A stretch of DNA of 12,765 nt from Chloroflexota bacterium. Its GTDB lineage: Bacteria; Chloroflexota; Dehalococcoidia; Tepidiformales; Tepidiformaceae. Below, in pieces: positions 1-4,802 of this stretch. Position numbers and translations under genes: made by a program. The notes below the pieces were generated by a model that ran no database searches, was not told where the DNA came from, and saw only the letters and a program-made list of their open reading frames with translations. The DNA is taken from assembly GCA_963169135.1 (NCBI GenBank), contig CAUJEQ010000005.1, positions 1 to 12,765 on the forward strand. The letters run 5' to 3'. The first letter of the stretch is position 1; each line of letters begins with the position of its first letter.

Positions 1-1
1 G

Positions 2-412
2 GAGCACGAACGCGTGACGCGGGCGGCTCTCCGGGAGTTCGGCGGAAACGAAATGAAGTCGATGGGCGACGGGTTCATGGCCTCGTTCACCTCCGCGCAG
101 CAGGCGCTAAGGTGCGCGATCTCGCTGCAACAGACATTCCATGCCGCCCCACCGGTGCACGGCCACCTTCTGCGCATCCGCGTTGGGCTGAACGCCGGCG
201 AGCCGATCGCCGAGGGCGACGCCCTGTTCGGGGAATCAGTGAACGTGGCCGAGCGGATCGCCGGCCTGGCGCATGGCGGCGAGATCCTCGCCTCGCAGGT
301 GGTGCGGGAGCTGGTGGCGGGCAAGGGCTTCAGGTTCGTGGAACGCCCCGCACAGGATGAGGTTTCCGGCGAGGCGGCGGTGCGGCTCTACGAGGTGCGG
401 TGGCAGGAGTAG
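2..412 (+). CDS. Class III adenylyl cyclase catalytic domain, C-terminal part (5' truncated)
   Basis: The C-terminal 136 codons of a class III nucleotide cyclase, which makes cAMP from ATP; the reading frame is open to the window edge, so the true start lies outside. Seen: the metal-binding motif MGDGFMASF preceded by the Lys (KSMGDG) that usually marks adenine selectivity; the FGESVNVAERI segment, whose Asn and Arg four residues apart (NxxxR) are the transition-state residues; and the usual A-x-G-G-x-I-L ending. The first metal Asp would be upstream. Known: cyclase domains are often fused to sensor domains, including alpha/beta-hydrolase domains as in Mycobacterium Rv1900c. The two genes downstream fuse hydrolase folds to LuxR domains, so the missing N-terminus could be a hydrolase domain; this is inference. 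A GTG at 14 is only an internal codon. The gene ends 202 bases before the next CDS, which has its own promoter-like sequence. Confidence 0.85.
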   Translation, partial: EHERVTRAALREFGGNEMKSMGDGFMASFTSAQQALRCAISLQQTFHAAPPVHGHLLRIRVGLNAGEPIAEGDALFGESVNVAERIAGLAHGGEILASQVVRELVAGKGFRFVERPAQDEVSGEAAVRLYEVRWQE

Positions 413-545
413 CCCGCGGGATTCCTTACGGTGGCAGCGACAACGGGAGAAGCCCGCGCCCGGCTACCCCACCCTCGAAGATGTCGACTCCGCACAGGCC
501 CTTGCCGAATACCCGTCGTCGAAGCGCATCTACGAAGCCACCGCC

Positions 546-577
546 CACCGCCTACGCCGTCGGCAACGGGCCGGCAT
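546..577 (+). repeat. Leader repeat copy 1 (paired with 1814-1845)
   Basis: A 32-base block that matches 1814-1845 at 27 of 32 positions by hand count. Both copies lie at nearly the same distance from the following ATG (38 and 36 bases from block end to start codon). The block contains the dyad at 556-570. The rest of the 202-base gap between the cyclase and the hydrolase-LuxR gene (413-545) shows nothing else I can support. Confidence 0.7.
556..570. promoter_or_regulatory. Candidate operator dyad GCCGT-N5-ACGGg
   Basis: Inverted half-sites GCCGT and ACGGG separated by five bases; one base breaks perfect symmetry. The paralogous leader at 1824-1838 has the perfect form. The centre lies about 48 bases before the transcription start predicted from the -10 box at 599-604, a usual place for a LuxR-type activator. 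Binding by the proteins encoded downstream is inference. Confidence 0.4.
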
Positions 578-598
578 AGGGAACTTGACGGTCCGTAG

Positions 599-604
599 GA
601 TAAT
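599..604 (+). promoter_or_regulatory. Candidate -10 box GATAAT, leaderless-type start
   Basis: GATAAT matches the -10 consensus at five of six bases and lies ten bases before the ATG at 615. No Shine-Dalgarno is present in between, so the transcript would have almost no leader. No -35 hexamer is visible at 17 bases, which would fit activator dependence. A TTGACG at 585-590 is too close (8 bases) to be a -35. Confidence 0.45.
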
Positions 605-614
605 CGTCGGCACC

Positions 615-1634
615 ATGGACGTGCCCCCCGTTCAGTTCACGCGCACCAGCGACGGCGTTTCCATTGCCTACACGGTCGCGGGGTCCGGACCACCGCTCGT
701 GTATTGCTGGGGAACCACTTCCTCTCATACCGAACTGTTCTGGCGCAGCCCCGGTCTCCGTGCCCCCCTCGAGCAGATGAGCGCACACTTCACGGTCTAC
801 CAGTTCGACTGGCGCAACACCGGCTCCTCCACCCGCGGCGTACCCTTCGGCCGCGACGAATGGATACGGGACCTGGAGGCCGTCTTCTCCCTTTTCGACG
901 GGCCCGCGAACATCGTCGCGGGGGGTCCTCCTGTGGCGCCCTACGTAGCCCACCATCAGGAGCGCATCCGTCGCTGGGTAACCTTTAACCAGCATCGCTG
1001 GCCCGAGCGCATTCCGGCTGTCCGCGCCGCAGCCCAGATCCCCTCGCTGTTCAGTCTCGACGCCGCGTGGGTGCGGCTCAACGCGCGCAGACTCGCCGGT
1101 GAGGTCCCTGAAGCAACCCTTCGCGATTATCAGGAGCTGACGCTGTCCTGTTGCGACCGGGGCTACTCGGCTCAAGTGCAGCCGATGATCTCCTCCTGGG
1201 ACATCACCCCTTACCTGGAGCGGATCGCCGTCCCCACCCTGGTCGTCCACCGTCGCGGACTCGGCGCCGAGATCGGTGCTGATTACGCAGCCCACATCGC
1301 CGGCGCGCAGCTGTACCTTGTGGAAGGCTCTTCCTGGTTGATGCCCGGCGAGGAGGACCCGGTCCCAGCCATCCTGGCCTTCCTGACCGGCGAAGAACTC
1401 GTCCCCTCCGCCGCCGTACCCACAGGGGCGTTGGGCTTGGGCGGGCTCTCACCGCGAGAGTGCGAAGTCCTCGCCCTCATTGCCGCGGGGAAGACGAACC
1501 CCGAGATCGCCCACGCGCTGACGATCACGACCGCGACGGCTTCGAAACACGTGCACAACATTCTCGAGAAGCTGGGGATGAGCCGGCGGAGCGAGGCGGC
1601 CGCGTGGTGGGCGAGTAACGGGAAGGGGCACTAG
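615..1634 (+). CDS. Alpha/beta-hydrolase-fold protein with C-terminal LuxR HTH (catalytic residues lost)
   Basis: 339 residues. Residues 1-265 read as an alpha/beta-hydrolase fold (TSDGVSIAYTVAGSGPPLV start, FDWRNTGSS strand-turn, HHQERI helix). Residues 277-337 are a LuxR/GerE DNA-binding domain (LSPRECEVL, AAGKTNPEIA, recognition helix TASKHVHNIL). Odd: the nucleophile elbow reads NIVAGGPPVA, putting Ala102 where GxSxG has Ser; the late His appears as Trp (GSSW) and the usual Asp is not evident, so hydrolysis is unlikely. Inference: a cytoplasmic one-component regulator that binds a small molecule through the dead hydrolase pocket. The start at 615 is chosen because hydrolase similarity begins there and a -10 box precedes it; the frame is open back to 273 but overlaps the cyclase out of frame with no recognisable sequence. 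A vestigial paralogue begins 5 bases after the stop. The fold is an identification by eye. Confidence 0.85.
   Translation: MDVPPVQFTRTSDGVSIAYTVAGSGPPLVYCWGTTSSHTELFWRSPGLRAPLEQMSAHFTVYQFDWRNTGSSTRGVPFGRDEWIRDLEAVFSLFDGPANIVAGGPPVAPYVAHHQERIRRWVTFNQHRWPERIPAVRAAAQIPSLFSLDAAWVRLNARRLAGEVPEATLRDYQELTLSCCDRGYSAQVQPMISSWDITPYLERIAVPTLVVHRRGLGAEIGADYAAHIAGAQLYLVEGSSWLMPGEEDPVPAILAFLTGEELVPSAAVPTGALGLGGLSPRECEVLALIAAGKTNPEIAHALTITTATASKHVHNILEKLGMSRRSEAAAWWASNGKGH
1441..1612 (+). repeat. HTH-module direct repeat, copy 1
   Basis: 172 bases coding the LuxR domain align without gaps to 2839-3010 at a constant offset of 1398. I count 24 mismatches, about 86 percent identity. Homology can be followed upstream to about 1350 (copy 2 about 2744) with small indels. 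The hydrolase halves of the two genes do not align at the DNA level, so the repeat marks a shared module and not whole-gene duplication. Confidence 0.85.
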
Positions 1635-1813
1635 CGGCATGCGGTCCGAGATTCGCTTCTTGCGCACCGCGGAGGGCGTACGCGTGGCCTACCGAGTGCT
1701 GGGCGACGGCCGGAACCCGCGAGGACGTGGAGGAGAACCTCGGGTAGCGCGTGGAGTCTCTTCGCGTGCCGTCGGTGCCCACCGAAGACGGGAAGTGCCA
1801 ACCAGCGGCAAGC

Positions 1814-1845
1814 CACCACCTACGCCGTCTGCCACGGCCTGGCAT
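1814..1845 (+). repeat. Leader repeat copy 2 (paired with 546-577)
   Basis: Second copy of the 32-base leader block, 27 of 32 bases identical to 546-577, ending 36 bases before the ATG at 1881. Differences fall mainly outside the dyad half-sites. Confidence 0.7.
1824..1838. promoter_or_regulatory. Candidate operator dyad GCCGT-N5-ACGGC
   Basis: A perfect five-base inverted repeat with a five-base spacer. Between the two leaders the half-sites differ at one of ten bases and the spacer at two of five. The centre is about 50 bases before the ATG. The two downstream proteins share an identical recognition helix, so both could bind here; this is inference. Confidence 0.45.
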
Positions 1846-1865
1846 GAGGGCTTGCCTCCCGGTGG

Positions 1866-1871
1866 CATACT
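1866..1871 (+). promoter_or_regulatory. Candidate -10 box CATACT, leaderless-type start
   Basis: CATACT matches the -10 consensus at four of six bases. It sits nine bases before the ATG at 1881, almost the same geometry as GATAAT before the ATG at 615. No Shine-Dalgarno precedes the ATG. An alternative register, TACTGT (1868-1873), fits TANNNT with a seven-base gap. Confidence 0.35.
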
Positions 1872-1880
1872 GTTCGAGCT

Positions 1881-3035
1881 ATGAACGGACCTATCATTCG
1901 CTATACGAAGGCCGCCGACGGCGTTGACATCAGCTATGGCGAGTTCCCGGGCGCCGGCACGCCGATCGTCGTGGTGCCGAAGTTCGGCCAGTTGAACGTC
2001 GCTGGTGTCCACAAATTGCACTCGCTCGTTGACTTTTACAACGCACTTCGTGGCGGTGCTCCGACGTTCCTATTCGACTTTCGCGGCAACGGGCTCTCGG
2101 GGGGGCTGCGAGGCGATCCCTCGGTCGAGCAATACAAGCTGGACCTGGCCGCCGTTATGGACGTAGCCGGGCAGACCGTGGACCTCGTCGCGTATCATGG
2201 CGGTTGCCATGCTGCGGCCAGGTTCGCTGTTGAACACCCGGAGCGTGTGCGCAGCCTGACGATGGTGTGTCCCCTGCCGAACGCGCTGCTGGACATCCGC
2301 TTCTATGGCCGCGTCCTCAACGACGACTACGAGATGGGCTCCATCCTGGCCCTGCGGTTCGCGTTTGACATCGCGCCGGATGAGCCAATCAACGACCTCG
2401 TGGCGGAATTCCAGCGCAGCTACAGCAAGTCAACGATCAAGCTGCTCTCCGATCCAAGGATCAATTTTTCGGTTTCGATCGCCGAGGACCTGCGCCGTGT
2501 GCAGGCGCCTGTGCTCGTGATTGGTCCGGAGGACGATAGTCAGTGGCCCGAAGCGCGCGAGACGGCCGCGTTGCTCCCTGGTGTTACTCACTGGAAGACA
2601 CCTGTGATTCCCTACAACGCGGCACTCGGCCAAAGAATTCGGTCGCGGATGGATGCCTCGCTTGGGCACATGTTGTCCGCCCCATCGCCAGCCCGGAATG
2701 GATCGGGGTTAAGTGGACTCTCGGTCCGAGAACTCAAAGTCCCGAGGGGGACCCGGTCGCGGCCATCCTGGCCTGCTTTCACCGGCGATGACGAATGCTG
2801 CCGCATCGGCGGCGCAGCCGCAGGAACGTTGGACCTGGGCGGGCTCTCCGATCGCGAGTGCGAGGTCGTCTCGCTCATCGCCGCCGGGAAGACGAACGCC
2901 GAGATCGCGGAGGCGCTCACCATCACGACTGCGACGGCGTCGAAACACGTGCACAACATCCTCGGGAAGCTGGGGATGAGCCGCCGGAGCGAAGCGGCCG
3001 CCTGGTGGGCACGGACCTGCGGACCGAGTAACTGA
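1881..3035 (+). CDS. Alpha/beta-hydrolase-fold protein with C-terminal LuxR HTH, mosaic C-terminus
   Basis: 384 residues. Residues 1-265 are hydrolase-like (ADGVDISYG start, FDFRGNGLSGG, HPERVRSL after the elbow helix). Residues 321-380 are a LuxR/GerE domain (LSDRECEVV, recognition helix TASKHVHNIL) nearly identical to the upstream paralogue. The elbow reads VAYHGGCHAA, placing His106 where the nucleophilic Ser belongs, so ordinary esterase chemistry is improbable; a ligand-binding role is inference. Odd: the linker carries what looks like an older HTH start (GLSVRELKV, residues 279-287), then about 12 residues read out of the ancestral frame, then the present HTH. At roughly 45 residues longer than its neighbour, the excess is mainly this linker. 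The start ATG has a -10 box nine bases upstream and no Shine-Dalgarno. It is probably regulated by the dyad at 1824-1838. Neither natural ligand nor targets can be read from the sequence. Confidence 0.85.
   Translation: MNGPIIRYTKAADGVDISYGEFPGAGTPIVVVPKFGQLNVAGVHKLHSLVDFYNALRGGAPTFLFDFRGNGLSGGLRGDPSVEQYKLDLAAVMDVAGQTVDLVAYHGGCHAAARFAVEHPERVRSLTMVCPLPNALLDIRFYGRVLNDDYEMGSILALRFAFDIAPDEPINDLVAEFQRSYSKSTIKLLSDPRINFSVSIAEDLRRVQAPVLVIGPEDDSQWPEARETAALLPGVTHWKTPVIPYNAALGQRIRSRMDASLGHMLSAPSPARNGSGLSGLSVRELKVPRGTRSRPSWPAFTGDDECCRIGGAAAGTLDLGGLSDRECEVVSLIAAGKTNAEIAEALTITTATASKHVHNILGKLGMSRRSEAAAWWARTCGPSN
2706..2780 (+). other. Recombination scar: vestigial HTH start, then frame-shifted paralogue tail
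   Basis: In frame, 2706-2741 encodes GLSGLSVRELKV, which matches the canonical start of a LuxR domain (7 of 12 identical to the real one at 321-332 of this protein). Immediately after, 2744-2790 matches gene 1 from 1350, but the shared peptide EGDPVAAILAC is in the +2 frame here. Gene 1 reads EEDPVPAILAF in its own frame. One additional base in the stretch 2771-2784, compared with 1378-1390, returns the copied tail to the main frame (FTGDD here, LTGEE in gene 1). Confidence 0.7.
2839..3010 (+). repeat. HTH-module direct repeat, copy 2
   Basis: Gapless partner of 1441-1612, about 86 percent identical by hand count. The protein differs at only six of about 59 residues, none of them in the recognition helix. 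Confidence 0.85.
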
Positions 3036-3152
3036 TACTCCGATCGGTGTAGCGCGGGGCGGGAAAGATTCTCCGCAAGATGGTTCGACCTGTCGATGTG
3101 GGCCCGACCCTCAGGGGCGATGCTTTCGCGCATCACCCAGGAGGTCGAAACG

Positions 3153-3176
3153 ATGTCGATTCGTCACTCCGAGTAG
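3153..3176 (+). CDS. Seven-codon mini-ORF (MSIRHSE), possible leader peptide
   Basis: ATG to TAG, seven codons, preceded by CAGGAGG at 3138-3144 with an eight-base gap, the best Shine-Dalgarno in the window. It lies 22 bases before the hairpin at 3198-3233 and 162 bases before the small membrane protein at 3338. This layout resembles a leader peptide ahead of an attenuator, but there is no run of a single amino acid codon to suggest the signal. It may equally be a chance ORF. The rest of the 302-base stretch 3036-3337 shows only short palindromes. Confidence 0.3.
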   Translation: MSIRHSE

Positions 3177-3197
3177 GTTGCGGCCCCATTACCCCTC

Positions 3198-3233
3198 GAG
3201 GTGCGGGGCCGGCAGCAACGGCCCCCGCACCTC
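3198..3233 (+). terminator. Strong GC-rich hairpin, terminator- or attenuator-like
   Basis: The arms 3198-3211 and 3219-3233 pair over 14 base pairs with one bulged base and a seven-base loop (GCAGCAA). No T-tract follows, so intrinsic termination is uncertain. It may end the hydrolase-LuxR transcript or sit in the leader of the gene at 3338. Confidence 0.5.
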
Positions 3234-3337
3234 ACAGAGACTCATCCCGGCGCTACCGACGGCGGTCATCGGCACCTCCAACGGCCACCCCGACCAGGGT
3301 AAAGCCCGTGGGCACTCGCCCTCAGAAAGGAACGAAC

Positions 3338-3700
3338 ATGACTTCCCAACCGCAATCCACGCCACGCACCACGCTCCGGGTGCCATTCACCACCATCGCG
3401 CTCGGTGCCGCCGCTGTCGCAGGGTTCGCTGCGGGCGCCCTGACCTTCCGCGGAGATGACACCTCAGCAGACCCGCCTGTCGTCCGGGGAGACCAGCTCG
3501 CGCCCTCGGCCGGTGTTGCCGAGATCTCGAGCGAGGAGTTTGCGGCCATCCAGCGCCAGGTGAACGAGGCCTTTATCGCAGCCTATCTGTCGGCGTGGCC
3601 CGGAGGTATGCCCCAAACCCTGCCCGTCCCGCCTGATGGCAATGCAACGGCCTTCCCTGCCAGTTCTCCAGGCGTCGATCCGATCCCGCCATCGCCATAA
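3338..3700 (+). CDS. Small membrane-anchored proline-rich protein, unknown function
   Basis: 120 residues; I do not recognise the family. Residues 1-14 are polar and Ser/Thr/Pro-rich. About 15-37 form one hydrophobic segment (TIALGAAAVAGFAAGALTF) without a clear cleavage site, so it is probably a single-pass anchor or uncleaved signal. The remainder would be outside the membrane and includes a short helical stretch (SSEEFAAIQRQVNEAFIAAYLSAW) followed by a Pro/Gly-rich tail ending PIPPSP. The start at 3338 is chosen because AGAAAGGA at 3324-3331 is a good ribosome binding site and the anchor follows it; the frame is open further upstream to 3080 but that part has no protein-like features. It stands alone between the regulator genes and a tRNA on the other strand, so context gives no function. 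Confidence 0.7.
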   Translation: MTSQPQSTPRTTLRVPFTTIALGAAAVAGFAAGALTFRGDDTSADPPVVRGDQLAPSAGVAEISSEEFAAIQRQVNEAFIAAYLSAWPGGMPQTLPVPPDGNATAFPASSPGVDPIPPSP

Positions 3701-3750
3701 CGCCGGCTCCCCTGCTCCCAACCAAGGCACCGCCAATGGGGTCGCGCTGC

Positions 3751-3776
3751 GGGGCCAGCCCGCGCGGCGCGGCCCC
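3751..3776. terminator. GC-rich hairpin between converging transcripts
   Basis: GGGGCC and GGCCCC arms enclose an inner GCC/GGC stem with a CGCGC loop. It sits in the 147-base gap between the stop at 3700 (+) and the tRNA 3' end at 3848 (minus), where a bidirectional terminator would be expected. No T-tract is present on either strand. Confidence 0.35.
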
Positions 3777-3847
3777 TCGGAACGGCGAGCGTGCCGTCAG
3801 ACCGGAACTCACGAACCAGGGAGGCTACACTTCGGATCCGGTAGTGC

Positions 3848-3922
3848 TGGTACCCCCGGCAGGAATCGAACCTGCGCACATGGTTTAGGAAACCACTGCT
3901 CTATCCGCTGAGCTACGGGGGC
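3848..3922 (-). tRNA. tRNA-Arg, anticodon CCU (reads AGG)
   Basis: 75 nt on the minus strand with an encoded CCA end. Acceptor arms GCCCCCG and CGGGGGT pair (first pair G-U), with discriminator A. The D arm is GCTCAGCGGATAGAGC. The anticodon stem GTGGT/ACCAT encloses loop TTCCTAA, giving anticodon CCT and hence arginine (AGG). The T arm is GCAGG-TTCGATT-CCTGC. All arms pair, so it looks functional. It stands alone, with about 60 bases of transcribed leader if the TACAAT at 3988-3993 is its promoter. Arg tRNA genes are frequent integration targets, but I see no second copy of the 3' end in this window. Confidence 0.95.
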
Positions 3923-3987
3923 ACGGTGGGCGGCCTGGCGAGATGGATGCTCCGGAAGTGCCCGGAACGCACCGCGCATGGCCCGCA

Positions 3988-3993
3988 ATTGTA
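3988..3993 (-). promoter_or_regulatory. Candidate -10 box TACAAT for the tRNA-Arg
   Basis: On the minus strand TACAAT matches the consensus at five of six bases, 65 bases upstream of the tRNA 5' end. No convincing -35 is seen 16-18 bases further up. Confidence 0.35.
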
Positions 3994-4061
3994 CCAGAAG
4001 GTCCCGCCGGCTCGACCTTCCGGCACCCGCCGAGGGCCGCGACGCGCCGCCCAGAAACGCG

Positions 4062-4730
4062 CTAACCGCCCTTCACCCAGCGGTCCTCCCAGCCCCGTTC
4101 GGGTTGCTCGCCCGCAAAGGCCCAGTTGGCGCCGTACTTTTCGTCGAAGACGACCGCCTTGACCGGCTTACGGTTCAACGGACCGTGCCTGTCCGTGGGG
4201 TAGCCGAGCGGCAGCAGGCAGTAGAGCTGGTTGTTCTCGGGGACGCCGAGTATCTCGTACAACTGGTCGCGCATGGGGAGGTTGAAGATTGAGCTGCCGA
4301 GTCCGAGGGCGCGCGCAGCAAGCTGGAAGTTCTGGACCGCGGGGAAGGTGCTCCCGCCGGGCGTCGAATGGCGGCCCTTCATACCCAGGACCGCGACAAT
4401 CACCGGGACGGTATCGAGCCCGTGTGCAAGGTCCCGGACGCTGTTGAGCGAGAGCCGCTGGTTGCGGGGCAGCGCCGCGATCTCCTCCGCCGAACCGTAG
4501 CGGGCCGAGTAGCGCGCCCACCCTTCGAGCGCCCACTCGCCGAGCTGCCGTTTGACTGCGGGGTCGCGAATGATAATCCAGCGCCAGTCCTGTGCGTTCT
4601 GGCCCGAAGAGGCACGGATGGCAGCGTCGAACAGCTGAAAAAGCACCTCGTCAGGCACGGGGTCCGGCTTGAAGCGGCGTAGCGCCCGGGTGGTGTAGAT
4701 GGTCTCGAACAGGCCGGGGTCGTTCATCAT
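4062..4730 (-). CDS. Nitroreductase-family FMN oxidoreductase
   Basis: 222 residues, usual for the family. It would be a cytoplasmic FMN-dependent NAD(P)H oxidoreductase acting on nitro, quinone or similar substrates. Seen: the N-terminal FMN-binding segment TTRALRRFKPDPVPDEVL with its paired arginines, then the family pattern AAIRASSGQNAQDWRW (the N-x-Q-x-W that packs on FMN) near residue 40. Towards the C-terminus are the glycine-rich AARALGLGSS and the LPLGYP turn before the last strand. The specific substrate cannot be told. Start: ATGATG at 4730/4727; no Shine-Dalgarno, with a weak TTCAAT seven bases upstream. It is 72 bases downstream of the CoA transferase stop on the same strand, so cotranscription is possible. 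That gap holds an AAGCCT/AGGCTT inverted repeat (4768-4790 region). Confidence 0.88.
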   Translation of the reverse strand: MMNDPGLFETIYTTRALRRFKPDPVPDEVLFQLFDAAIRASSGQNAQDWRWIIIRDPAVKRQLGEWALEGWARYSARYGSAEEIAALPRNQRLSLNSVRDLAHGLDTVPVIVAVLGMKGRHSTPGGSTFPAVQNFQLAARALGLGSSIFNLPMRDQLYEILGVPENNQLYCLLPLGYPTDRHGPLNRKPVKAVVFDEKYGANWAFAGEQPERGWEDRWVKGG

Positions 4731-4802
4731 GCCGTGGATTGAATACCACCTTGGCCGCCGTGTCCAAGCCTGAAGGTGAGAGAGGCTTCTCGCCCCCCGC
4801 GG

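Larger units (their letters stand above)
1639..1884 (+). pseudogene. Vestige of a third alpha/beta-hydrolase paralogue
   Basis: An 81-codon frame whose first 27 residues (RFLRTAEGVRVAYRVLGDG) look like the N-terminus of the same hydrolase family as both neighbours; compare TSDGVSIAYTVAGSG in the upstream protein. From about position 1720 the translation becomes an Arg/Pro-rich string without family features, and the last 70 bases match the leader of the upstream gene, so the gene body appears deleted. A purine-rich GGAAGGGG at 1620-1627 could be its ribosome binding site. The frame ends with a TGA inside ATGA, overlapping the start of the next CDS by four bases. That may be chance or may allow translational coupling. 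A perfect inverted repeat TCGGTG-CC-CACCGA lies at 1772-1785. It could instead be a short expressed peptide. Confidence 0.6.

Noticed and set aside
585..590. TTGACG as a -35 hexamer for the gene at 615
   Set aside because: Only eight bases from the GATAAT box, far too close for a sigma-70 promoter, and no other -10 lies 17 bases downstream.
273..614. In-frame upstream extension of the first hydrolase-LuxR gene by 114 codons
   Set aside because: It overlaps the cyclase out of frame, is Arg-rich without family features, and the -10 box at 599-604 would lie inside it.
552..1295. 247-codon minus-strand frame over the first hydrolase-LuxR gene
   Set aside because: Low-complexity translation; the opposite strand carries recognisable hydrolase and HTH sequence.
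3848..3922. tRNA-Arg as an integration site with a flanking element
   Set aside because: No second copy of the tRNA 3' end, no integrase and no shift in gene character nearby.
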